The translations under genes were made by a program, and so were the position numbers. From Pseudomonadota bacterium (GTDB lineage: Bacteria; Pseudomonadota; Gammaproteobacteria; Burkholderiales; Burkholderiaceae_B): DNA of 29,238 nt. The notes under the pieces are model-generated. The model was given only the letters and a program-made list of their open reading frames with translations, was not told where the DNA came from and did not search any database. The stretch is taken from the NCBI GenBank assembly GCA_023388835.1, contig JAEWFK010000129.1:1-29238 (forward strand). Reading direction: 5' to 3'. Positions 15,490 through 22,490 of the stretch are shown piece after piece. Numbering within the stretch: the stretch's first letter is position 1; each line of letters starts with the position of its first letter.

Positions 15490-15521
15490 GCTGTTTGTCC
15501 GGTGCGTAGAGGGCGAGCGTA

Positions 15522-16364
15522 TCAGCGTTGCCCATCGCCCATCTCGTCTTGTACGGAGCCTATCGGCGCCAGATGTAGCTGCACGACGTCCGGCTGAGCC
15601 TCGCTCAAGGGCGGATAGATCTCCAGCACGCGGGGATCATGCCCCGGAATGATGTGATCGGCAGACGCAGCCGCGGCGTGCAGCCTCACATAGCCCTGCA
15701 GCATGTCCGCGACGTTGTAGACGATAGGAAAAGGTCGGTTGCGCTCCATGTTTTCGTAGTAGTGCGACGCATCAGACGCCAAGACTACGTTGCCGCGCGC
15801 TGTAGCGACCTGGACCGATTGCAGACCTTTCGTATGGCCGCCGATGCGCAACAGCCGGATGCCTTCCGCCACCTCGCTGTCGCCGTCATGGAAGACGACT
15901 CGCTCGTCGTAGACTTTGCGGATCAGTTCCACGATGTCGTCCACAGAATAAGCATGACGCAAGGGGCCATGGCACATGCACCGGCCTGTGGCGAAATCGA
16001 CTTCGGCGTCCTGGATGTGGAAGCGTGCGTTGGGCAGCTTGTCGAGGTTGCCGGCATGATCGTAGTGAAGGTGCGTGATGATGACGTCCGTGATGTCTTC
16101 CGCCCGCACACCGAGGGCGGCAAGACCCTCAATAGGGCAGCGCAGGAGTTCTCGCTGGCGCGCCAAGGCCGTCTTCGCATTGAAGCCGGTGTCCACCAAT
16201 ATGCAGCGTGTCGGTGATCGCAGCAGCCATACGAAAAAATCCATGGGCATGGGAGCGTCGTGAGGGTCGCCGCCCATGAAGTTGTCCTGGCGGCGGCGCG
16301 GCATGCGAGCGTAGCGCAGCGCGTAGACTTCGTAGGTTTCTCCACCTTGCGGTCCGTGGCTCAT
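15522..16364 (-). CDS. metallo-beta-lactamase-fold hydrolase, N-acyl-homoserine-lactonase-like
   Basis: Predicted cytoplasmic dinuclear-zinc hydrolase of 280 residues. The start is the ATG at 16364, one base after the livF stop, with GGGAG nine bases upstream. The metal ligands are in place: H98-x-H100-x-D102-H103 in T-H-L-H-Y-D-H-A-G-N, H177 in G-G-H-T-K-G, D198 in A-S-D-A-S-H-Y and H242 in I-I-P-G-H-D. A Tyr follows the Asp (H-Y-Y-E-N), as in AttM/AiiA-type lactonases. Family members open acyl-homoserine lactones or other lactones. As the last gene of an importer operon it more likely opens a lactone intermediate of the imported compound than acts in quorum quenching, but both are possible. 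Confidence 0.86.
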   Translation of the reverse strand: MSHGPQGGETYEVYALRYARMPRRRQDNFMGGDPHDAPMPMDFFVWLLRSPTRCILVDTGFNAKTALARQRELLRCPIEGLAALGVRAEDITDVIITHLHYDHAGNLDKLPNARFHIQDAEVDFATGRCMCHGPLRHAYSVDDIVELIRKVYDERVVFHDGDSEVAEGIRLLRIGGHTKGLQSVQVATARGNVVLASDASHYYENMERNRPFPIVYNVADMLQGYVRLHAAAASADHIIPGHDPRVLEIYPPLSEAQPDVVQLHLAPIGSVQDEMGDGQR

Positions 16365-16365
16365 G

Positions 16366-17079
16366 TCAGACTCCCAGATAAGCCTTCTGCACGAATGGGT
16401 CGGCCAACAATTCATCGCCGCATCCGCTTCGCACCACCTCGCCATGTTCCAGGGCGTAGGCGTTATGTGACAGGCGCAGGGCAAGCCGCGCATTCTGCTC
16501 CACCAGAATTATCGAGATGCCTTTTTCCTTGTTGATGCGCTGGATCGCACGAGCGATCTCGGCCACCACTTTGGGCGCAATGCCTAGTGAAGGTTCGTCC
16601 AGCATCAGCAGGCGGGGATGCGCCATCATGGCGCGGCCGATGGCCACCATCTGCTGCTCACCGCCCGAGAGCGAGCCCGCCAACTGATGCCGACGTTCAT
16701 GAACGCGAGGAAACAGGTCGTAGATCTCGGCGAGCATCTGATTGATATCGCTGCGCGACGTCACCGAATATGCACCGGTCAGGAGATTGTCGAGGACCGA
16801 CATGCGGCCGAATAGACGGCGTCCCTCGGGGGACAGCGCGATGCCGTTTCGTACCCGCATAGCGGGATTGAGGCCGGTAATTTCTTTTCCATCGAAGCGC
16901 GCCGAGCCGTTGGCCACATCGACCAGGCCGACGATGGCGCGCAGGGTTGTGCTCTTGCCGGCGCCGTTCGAGCCGATCAGGGCGACGATCTCGCCTTCCT
17001 CGACCGCAAAGTTGACATTGCGGACGGCTTCAAGCGCACCGTAGCGAACTGTGAGGTCCTTGACTTCAAGCATGGGCAT
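16366..17079 (-). CDS. livF: branched-chain amino acid-type ABC transporter ATP-binding protein (LivF family)
   Basis: ATPase of 237 residues. I start at the ATG at 17079 (M-P-M-L-E-V), which overlaps the livG end by 14 bases; a second in-frame ATG is at 17073. Walker A is G-S-N-G-A-G-K-S-T near residue 37, the signature L-S-G-G-E-Q-Q-M near 136 and Walker B L-L-M-L-D-E-P-S-L-G near 155. The E-G-R-R-L-F segment near 88 is characteristic of LivF. It pairs with LivG as a heterodimeric ATPase under the LivH-LivM pore. In the hydrophobic-amino-acid-transporter family the substrate is set by the binding protein and is often an aromatic or organic acid, not an amino acid. Confidence 0.93.
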   Translation of the reverse strand: MPMLEVKDLTVRYGALEAVRNVNFAVEEGEIVALIGSNGAGKSTTLRAIVGLVDVANGSARFDGKEITGLNPAMRVRNGIALSPEGRRLFGRMSVLDNLLTGAYSVTSRSDINQMLAEIYDLFPRVHERRHQLAGSLSGGEQQMVAIGRAMMAHPRLLMLDEPSLGIAPKVVAEIARAIQRINKEKGISIILVEQNARLALRLSHNAYALEHGEVVRSGCGDELLADPFVQKAYLGV

Positions 17080-17851
17080 AGTCGGGCGCTCCCAAGTAGG
17101 CTTCGATGACCGCCGGATTTGTGCGTATGGTCTCCGGAGTTCCTTCAGCGATCTTCTCGCCTTGGACCAGCACGACGATGCGCTGGCAAAGTTCCATGAC
17201 CAGGGCCATGTGGTGTTCAACCAGCAGCAGCGTCAGGCCATGATCGTCGCGCAGTCGGCGCAGCAGGCGAGCAAGTTCGTTGCATTCCTCGTGATTCAGG
17301 CCTGCTGCCGGTTCGTCCAGCAAGAGCATGGACGGACGGGTGGCCAGGGCCACCGCGATGCCGAGCTTTTTCTGCAGGCCGTAGGGCAGGCTTCCCGCTT
17401 CGGCATGCGCCCATCGCTGAAGATCGGTTATGTGCAGAATCCGCTCGATCTCCGCTTGCACATCGCTCGAGGTCAGGTCGCGGTGATAGCGGCCGGTAAC
17501 CGGCCCCACCAGAGATTCCCGGATCCGGGGCAGCATGCCGCGGTAGATGTTGTCCGCGGCGGATTGCCGGGGATAGGTCGAGGTGGCCTGAAAGGTCCGG
17601 GCCAGCCCGGCGACCACGACGCGACTGGGCGGCTGGCCGGAAATCCGGCGCCCTTCGTATCGGACCTCGCCCGAGCTGGGGGGCAAGGTGCCAGTGATCA
17701 CGTTGAAGGCGGTGGTTTTGCCGGCACCATTGGGCCCGATCAGTCCGACGATCTCGCCATGATTCACCTGGAAGCTCAGGTCGCGTAGCGCCATCAGTCC
17801 GCCAAAGCGGCGGCTGACGCTGGATACTTCCAGCAGAGGTTTTGTGCTCAT
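17066..17851 (-). CDS. livG: branched-chain amino acid-type ABC transporter ATP-binding protein (LivG family)
   Basis: ATPase of 261 residues, from the ATG at 17851, four bases after the livM stop. Walker A is G-P-N-G-A-G-K-T-T near residue 40. The LivG-specific V-A-G-L-A-R-T-F-Q follows near 80. The signature is the variant L-P-Y-G-L-Q-K-K-L near 155, Walker B is L-L-L-D-E-P-A-A-G-L-N near 174, and the switch His is in L-V-E-H-H-M. The open frame extends 16 codons upstream into livM, but the ATG chosen matches the family N-terminus (L-L-E-V-S-S-V-S-R-R-F-G-G). Confidence 0.93.
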   Translation of the reverse strand: MSTKPLLEVSSVSRRFGGLMALRDLSFQVNHGEIVGLIGPNGAGKTTAFNVITGTLPPSSGEVRYEGRRISGQPPSRVVVAGLARTFQATSTYPRQSAADNIYRGMLPRIRESLVGPVTGRYHRDLTSSDVQAEIERILHITDLQRWAHAEAGSLPYGLQKKLGIAVALATRPSMLLLDEPAAGLNHEECNELARLLRRLRDDHGLTLLLVEHHMALVMELCQRIVVLVQGEKIAEGTPETIRTNPAVIEAYLGAPDYAHA

Positions 17852-17855
17852 ATCG

Positions 17856-18827
17856 TCACCGTTTGAAGCGGGTGTACAGTTGCCGCGGAAGGTCGGCAAG
17901 ACCCCCGGGCATGAAACGCAGGATCAGAATCAGCGCCGCGCCGTAGAAGATGTGCTGGGTCTGTACTGCCCCACGAAAGAGCTCGGGCAAGGGCGTGAGC
18001 ACGATCGCGCCCACCAGGGCGCCCCAGCTGGAGTTGCGGCCGCCGATTACCAGCATGATGATCAGGCCGATTGAAATGCTGGTGTTGAAGGATTCCGGAG
18101 AAATATATCCGATGTATCGACTCTGAAGGACACCGGCAGTGGCGGCGAGGGCGCAGCCCGCGACGAAGCAGAATATCTGCAACCGATGCACGCTCAAACC
18201 CGTCGCTTCCGCCAGCGCGGGATTGACCGCGACAGAGTCGATAGCCTGCCCCAGTGGCCGCGTGAAAAGCCGATAAATGCCCCATGTCGAAAGCAGGGCG
18301 ACCATCAGCGCCAGTCCGTAGAACGAAGAGCGGGTGTCGAAGGCGAACCCGAGCAGCTCAATGCCGGGAATGCCGGTAATGCCGTTCGCACCGCCCGTGA
18401 CGGCAGAGAAGTCGAGCAATACCAGGCGGATCAGCTCGCCGAAGGCGAAGGTGACCAGTACGAAATACACCCCCTTCAGGCGCAAGATGGCCCATCCCAG
18501 GGCAAAGGCGATGAGGGATGTCGCCACAATGCCTAGTAACAGGGCCGGGATGAAAGACAGGCCCAGGGCATTTCCCGCCAGTACCGCCGCGTAGGCGCCG
18601 ATGGCCATGAAGGCGGCATGGCCCAGCGAGAGCTGACCCGACCGGCTGATGATCGCCAGGCCATTGACCGCAAGGATGTTCAGGCAGGTGAGCACCGCCA
18701 GGTGCTGGACGAACTCGCCGGCGAACCACGGCGCTATGGCCAGGACAAGCACGGCCAGCAGGGCGAGCCCATGTTTTTTTCCGATTCCGGAAGCGGAGGT
18801 CTGGGCCTCGAGAATATTTGCTTGCAT
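17856..18827 (-). CDS. livM: branched-chain amino acid-type ABC transporter permease (LivM family)
   Basis: Inner-membrane permease of 323 residues with about nine hydrophobic segments spread from residue 20 to 310. The family motif S-L-G-H-A-A-F-M-A-I-G-A-Y lies near residue 67, and Y-F-V-L-V-T-F-A-F-G-E-L near 121. The C-terminal E-S-F-N-T-S-I-S-I-G-L-I-I-M-L-V-I-G-G segment is typical of LivM. Its ATG is one base after the livH stop. It forms the pore with LivH. Confidence 0.92.
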   Translation of the reverse strand: MQANILEAQTSASGIGKKHGLALLAVLVLAIAPWFAGEFVQHLAVLTCLNILAVNGLAIISRSGQLSLGHAAFMAIGAYAAVLAGNALGLSFIPALLLGIVATSLIAFALGWAILRLKGVYFVLVTFAFGELIRLVLLDFSAVTGGANGITGIPGIELLGFAFDTRSSFYGLALMVALLSTWGIYRLFTRPLGQAIDSVAVNPALAEATGLSVHRLQIFCFVAGCALAATAGVLQSRYIGYISPESFNTSISIGLIIMLVIGGRNSSWGALVGAIVLTPLPELFRGAVQTQHIFYGAALILILRFMPGGLADLPRQLYTRFKR

Positions 18828-18828
18828 G

Positions 18829-19698
18829 TCAGGCCTCTCCTTGTCCCAGAATGCCCCGCGGACGAACGACGAGCATGATGATCACGAGGACGAAGATCAG
18901 CATGTCCGCGGTGCTGGTGCTGAAGAACAGGCTGCTGTAGCTTTCCACCAGACCCAGCGCCATTCCCGCGACGGCCGCACCCGGAATGCTGCCCAGACCG
19001 CCCAATATCACCACGATGAAGGCCTTCAGCAATGGGGCGGCACCGACGAAGGGCGACACCGAGAACAACGGAGCCATGAGCGAGCCGGCGACGGCTGCCA
19101 GGCCCACGCCCAGGCCGAAGCCAAGGGGGTAGTAGATTCGCGAGCGGATGCCCTGTATGGAGGCGATCTCGAAATCCTCCACCACCGCGCGCAGTGCGCG
19201 GCCGGCGCGCGAGTGCTTGAGGAAGACATACAGCAGCACCAGTACCGCAAGGGCGAAACCCACCACGTAGAGGCGCGAGGTCGGGATGACGATGTCGCCC
19301 AGACGGGTCACGCCCCGGACGATGGAGGGCATGGAAAGCGGATCGGGACCGAAGAACATCAGTGCCAGGTTCTGCAGAATCATGGCCATGCCAATGGTGG
19401 CGATCATGCCGTTCAGTTCGTCGTGCCGGAACGGCTTGAGAATGAACCATTCCAGGAAGACGCCCAGCACCACCGCACCTGTGAAGGTGACGGCCAGGCT
19501 GGCGAGGAAAGGCAGGCCGGCCTGGGCGGTCAGGAAGTACGCCGCAAACGCGCCGAGCATGTAGAACTCTCCATGCGCAAAGTTCACGATGCGCATCACG
19601 CCGAACACCAGCGTGAATCCCACTGCCATCAGCAGGTAAAGGAGGCCGACGACCATGCCGTTCACAGTCGCCTGGACCAATAAGGTGCTCCAGTCCAC
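18829..19698 (-). CDS. livH: branched-chain amino acid-type ABC transporter permease (LivH family)
   Basis: Inner-membrane permease of 289 residues. The start is a GTG at 19698 with GGAG eight bases upstream, 13 bases after the binding-protein stop. It opens with the family N-terminus (N-G-M-V-V-G-L-L-Y-L-L-M-A-V-G) and has R-I-V-N-F-A-H-G-E-F-Y-M-L-G-A-F near residue 37. The EAA-like loop is around S-I-Q-G-I-R-S-R. The C-terminal R-P-R-G-I-L-G-Q is usual for LivH. Confidence 0.92.
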   Translation of the reverse strand: MDWSTLLVQATVNGMVVGLLYLLMAVGFTLVFGVMRIVNFAHGEFYMLGAFAAYFLTAQAGLPFLASLAVTFTGAVVLGVFLEWFILKPFRHDELNGMIATIGMAMILQNLALMFFGPDPLSMPSIVRGVTRLGDIVIPTSRLYVVGFALAVLVLLYVFLKHSRAGRALRAVVEDFEIASIQGIRSRIYYPLGFGLGVGLAAVAGSLMAPLFSVSPFVGAAPLLKAFIVVILGGLGSIPGAAVAGMALGLVESYSSLFFSTSTADMLIFVLVIIMLVVRPRGILGQGEA

Positions 19699-19711
19699 GA
19701 TGATTCTCCGC

Positions 19712-20881
19712 TTATTCGCAGCCGTCGACGGTGCAGGTGGCTCGGATCACTTCCTTGCCCTTCACCACTTCGGCGACATAGAACGGCGCATTCAACTGGT
19801 GATTGATGCCGTAGACGTCTTGCCCTGTCCAGTTCAGCGTTCCCAGGGCACCGTCGAAGTCCTTCAGTGCGGCCATTTCCTTGCGCACCGCATCGGTGTC
19901 GGTCACGGTGCCGGCGCGACGCATGGCTTCGAACAACATCCGTGTGCCGTCGTAAAAAGCGGGGCTGAAGCCGTTCATCGCATGCTTGTAATTGCCGGCG
20001 TAGAGCTCGCTGTAGGCCTTGGTGGAGGGAAGTTCGGGATTGATGGGGGTATGGACGAACATGCCCTCGGTGTATTCCGCACCGGCCACGTTCGTAATTT
20101 CCTGGGTCGCCGGCCCTCCGGTGCGCACGATCTTGCCTTCGAAGCCGATCTCTCGTGCCTGTTTGACGATCAGCCCGGCCGTTGTCGGCGAATTGCCGTC
20201 CAGTTCGATGGTGTCGATGCCGCGCGCCGTCATGCGGGTAAGCAGCGGGAGGAAATCCACGCGGTCACGTTCAAAGAATTCTGTGGCTGCCAGGTCGGCG
20301 CCCGCCTTCGCGTAGGCGGCCTTCAGATCCTCGGCGATCTGGTGGCCGGTTTCATCGTTGGGGAAAAGGGCGCCGACCTTCTTCACTCCTTGGTTCTTCA
20401 CGAGCCAGTCGATCTGGGGCTGCGACACTTCCGCTGTCGTGACATTGGGTCGGAAGGTGAAGGGTTTATCGGCTTGCAGGGCCTTGGCCGTGAAGCCCAG
20501 CGTGATCACGATGACCTGGTTTTTTTCAGTGATGGGCTGGATGGCCAGTACAGGCGCGGAACCGACCGGCCCGATGATGTACTTCACCTTGTCCTCGAAC
20601 ACGAGGCGGTTGGCGACCGTAACCGCCTCGTTTGCCTGATACTTGTCGTCGTAGGCCACCACGCTGACCTTGTAGCGCTTGCCGTCGACCTCCAGCCCGC
20701 CATCCTTGTTGACTTCCAACGCGGCCAGCTCGGCGGCGTTCTTCATGCCCTGACCCCATGCTGCGCCGGCGCCCGACAGGGTGACCAGTGCGCCGATCTT
20801 CAGTTCCCCGGCTTCCTGCGCCTGCAGGCCCAGGGGGAGGGTGGAGCAAAGCAATGCTGCGGCTAATGTCTTCAATTTCAT
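19712..20881 (-). CDS. branched-chain amino acid-type ABC transporter periplasmic binding protein
   Basis: Periplasmic binding protein of 389 residues (LivJ/LivK superfamily, Peripla_BP_6-like). The signal peptide covers about residues 1-21, ending L-Q-A. The mature protein begins E-L-K-I-G-A-L-V-T-L-S-G-A-G-A-A-W-G-Q-G, the usual first strand and loop, followed by Y-D-D-K-Y near 80 and I-G-P-V-G-S-A near 104. Two Cys near the C-terminus (C-T-V-D-G-C) may form a disulfide. It lies between the hydrolase and livH, with 58 bases ahead of it, a gap that may help express it in excess over the permeases. Its ligand is unknown; in this family aromatic acids, amides and carboxylates are common alternatives to amino acids. 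Confidence 0.92.
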   Translation of the reverse strand: MKLKTLAAALLCSTLPLGLQAQEAGELKIGALVTLSGAGAAWGQGMKNAAELAALEVNKDGGLEVDGKRYKVSVVAYDDKYQANEAVTVANRLVFEDKVKYIIGPVGSAPVLAIQPITEKNQVIVITLGFTAKALQADKPFTFRPNVTTAEVSQPQIDWLVKNQGVKKVGALFPNDETGHQIAEDLKAAYAKAGADLAATEFFERDRVDFLPLLTRMTARGIDTIELDGNSPTTAGLIVKQAREIGFEGKIVRTGGPATQEITNVAGAEYTEGMFVHTPINPELPSTKAYSELYAGNYKHAMNGFSPAFYDGTRMLFEAMRRAGTVTDTDAVRKEMAALKDFDGALGTLNWTGQDVYGINHQLNAPFYVAEVVKGKEVIRATCTVDGCE

Positions 20882-20939
20882 TTTCTTATTTCCTCGGTAA
20901 AGGACTGCGCCGACGGCGCGCGTTGCGGGGTCTTCGTCA

Positions 20940-21809
20940 TCATCGCCCTGCGGGTGTCTCCGTCGCGGCGTGGATCTCGTCCAGCACGGGCAGGAGGTAT
21001 TGTCGAAACTGCTTGGGGTTCTCGCTCATGGGGAAGTGGCCGACTTCGCGCATGATGGCGACTTTTGCGCCCGGTATGGACTGAGCCGTACGAAGGGTGT
21101 CCTCGGGCGAACAAGAGAAGTCGTATTCGCCCGTGAGCAGGTACAGCGGGCACTTCGTAGTGTCGATGCCGCCCAGCTTGCCGCGCAGATCGGCGTCCAC
21201 GCGATAGAAGTACAGGTCGCCCTTGAACACGCCCGGTCCACCCTGCATGTACTGCCACAAGGTCTCATGGCGATACTGCGAGGGCGATTGCGGGGCGATC
21301 AGCCCAGAGACCAGTGCGGCGCACACCTCTCCACCATGGATGTCGCTGCGGTGCAGCCAGTTGGTGTCATACCAGGGTTGCTGGTGGTCGGCGCTTTCGA
21401 CGCCGATCAGCGCAATGAAATGATCAGCATGGGCGTTGGCCAGCTCGAGTACGATGCGGCCGCCGATTGAGCATCCGATCAACACTGTCTGGTCCAGACC
21501 CAGCTCCTTGCAGAAGGCAAGGACGGTTTCCACATACAGGCCGGTGGTGAGTCGGTATTCCGTCTCATGCCAGCCTTCGGGCGGATACGACTTCCCGTGC
21601 CACGGCATGTCGAACGCGATCACCCGAAAGCGGTTGGTGATTTCCGGATCGTTCATCATATGGCGGTATTGCCGGCTGTCCGCGCCGGCGGTATGCAGGC
21701 ATACCAGCGGGATTCCAGAACCCGCTTCTTCGAAATACACCCGGCATACCTTGCCGGCGATACTGACGCTCATGTAGCGCCCGACTATGGGTTCGAGTGC
21801 CGCGCTCAT
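20940..21809 (-). CDS. alpha/beta hydrolase fold enzyme
   Basis: Cytoplasmic serine hydrolase of 289 residues. The start is the ATG at 21809, overlapping the upstream stop by four bases (ATGA). The triad is visible: nucleophile Ser114 in G-C-S-I-G-G, acid Asp230 in T-G-E-Y-D, and base His258 in V-G-H-F-P. The oxyanion loop is H-T-A-G-A-D at 39-44, and D-M-P-W-H-G-K-S near 67 is the strand-4 loop of this family. It resembles carbon-carbon-bond hydrolases of meta-cleavage pathways and carboxylesterases, but the substrate is unknown. Coupling to the SCP2-like gene suggests the two act on the same molecule, after import and before the dehydrogenases. Confidence 0.88.
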   Translation of the reverse strand: MSAALEPIVGRYMSVSIAGKVCRVYFEEAGSGIPLVCLHTAGADSRQYRHMMNDPEITNRFRVIAFDMPWHGKSYPPEGWHETEYRLTTGLYVETVLAFCKELGLDQTVLIGCSIGGRIVLELANAHADHFIALIGVESADHQQPWYDTNWLHRSDIHGGEVCAALVSGLIAPQSPSQYRHETLWQYMQGGPGVFKGDLYFYRVDADLRGKLGGIDTTKCPLYLLTGEYDFSCSPEDTLRTAQSIPGAKVAIMREVGHFPMSENPKQFRQYLLPVLDEIHAATETPAGR

Positions 21810-22204
21810 GCCTGATCCTTCGAACGTGGGGCTGCCAGCAAATCCTTTACAAACTGCAGATGGGCCATGAAGGGATGGAGGTTGCCTTCGACACGCATCC
21901 GCCCGAAACGCATCAGCGCGAAGATGTCGTGCCAACCTGCATCAGGTACGACATTCCAGAAGCGCTGCCAACTGTCTGCTTCCGCCGTGACGGAGAAATC
22001 CCAGGGGGTGAGCGGACGCAGGGCAGCCATATCGTCAATACATTCGACGGCTCCGCGGCTCACCTTCACCAGTAGCTCGCGGGTGCCGATGCCGACCTTC
22101 ATATGGAAGTCGGCGCTGCGGGGCCGGCAGATACTTTGAGCAGCGTGAATGAACCGCGTGACCGCTGCGTCTTCGCTGGAAGAGGGATGGATTGCCGAGG
22201 CCAA
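21806..22204 (-). CDS. small SCP2-like domain protein (function unknown)
   Basis: Protein of 132 residues, no signal peptide or membrane segment. The pattern W-D-F-S-V-T (68-73), then W-x3-W, P-D-A-G-W-H-D-I-F-A-L (87-97) and M-R-V-E-G-N-L-H-P-F-M-A-H-L (103-116), resembles the C-terminal half of SCP2/sterol-carrier domains, which hold hydrophobic ligands. The start is a TTG at 22204 with GGAG seven bases upstream. An ATG at 22209 is in another frame and only two bases from the GGAG. It is first gene of the eight-gene importer operon and overlaps the hydrolase start, so tight co-translation is expected. A ligand-presenting partner of the hydrolase is a guess. Confidence 0.72.
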   Translation of the reverse strand: MASAIHPSSSEDAAVTRFIHAAQSICRPRSADFHMKVGIGTRELLVKVSRGAVECIDDMAALRPLTPWDFSVTAEADSWQRFWNVVPDAGWHDIFALMRFGRMRVEGNLHPFMAHLQFVKDLLAAPRSKDQA

Positions 22205-22220
22205 CTCATGTCTCCAAAAT

Positions 22221-22258
22221 GTTCTGTTAGTCAGAATACGTATTCTTTGTAATGGAAC
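22221..22258. promoter_or_regulatory. four-half-site symmetric operator of the SCP2-hydrolase-liv operon
   Basis: On the plus strand: GTTCT (22221-22225), 7 bases, AGAAT (22233-22237), ACGT, ATTCT (22242-22246), 7 bases, GGAAC (22254-22258). The inner 14 bases, AGAATACGTATTCT, are a perfect palindrome, and the outer half-sites are symmetric about the same centre with one mismatch. It sits directly downstream of the -10 box. Spacing matches the ALDH and Bug operators. Confidence 0.75.
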
Positions 22259-22287
22259 ATTCTATGGATGACGATTTGCTTGGTCAA
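22259..22287 (-). promoter_or_regulatory. sigma-70 promoter of the SCP2-hydrolase-liv-lactonase operon
   Basis: On the minus strand: -35 TTGACC (22287-22282), 17-base spacer, -10 TAGAAT (22264-22259). Transcription should start near 22252, inside the operator, about 48 bases before the TTG start at 22204. Confidence 0.7.
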
Positions 22288-22339
22288 TAGAATTGACTCA
22301 ACAAGCACTAGAGGAAAACCCGAGTTCAGAAGAAACAAA

Positions 22340-22370
22340 AAACCCGGGTAGCCCATGGCTACCCGGGTTT
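22340..22370 (-). terminator. strong rho-independent terminator of groES-groEL
   Basis: A perfect 14-bp stem, AAACCCGGGTAGCC / GGCTACCCGGGTTT with a three-base loop. On the minus strand it is followed by a T run (TTTTTTG counting the end of the stem). It lies 120 bases after the groEL stop. The reverse reading has A residues before the stem, so it mainly serves groEL. Confidence 0.88.
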
Positions 22371-22490
22371 GAAAGGCGGCACCCGGAGGCGCCGCCTGGA
22401 GTAGCGCGAAACCGGTATCTGCTGGATGCAGAAGGGTTAAGCGCCACCCTTGCAGTCCAGACCGAAGTCTGGAGAGGAGACAGGGTGAGC

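Noticed and set aside
18649..19683. 344-codon plus-strand frame opposite livH/livM
   Set aside because: Low-complexity His/Gln/Asp-rich shadow of membrane-protein codons; no domain.
22205..22209. ATG at 22209 as start of the SCP2-like gene
   Set aside because: Out of frame with the conserved protein and only two bases from the GGAG; the TTG at 22204 fits better.
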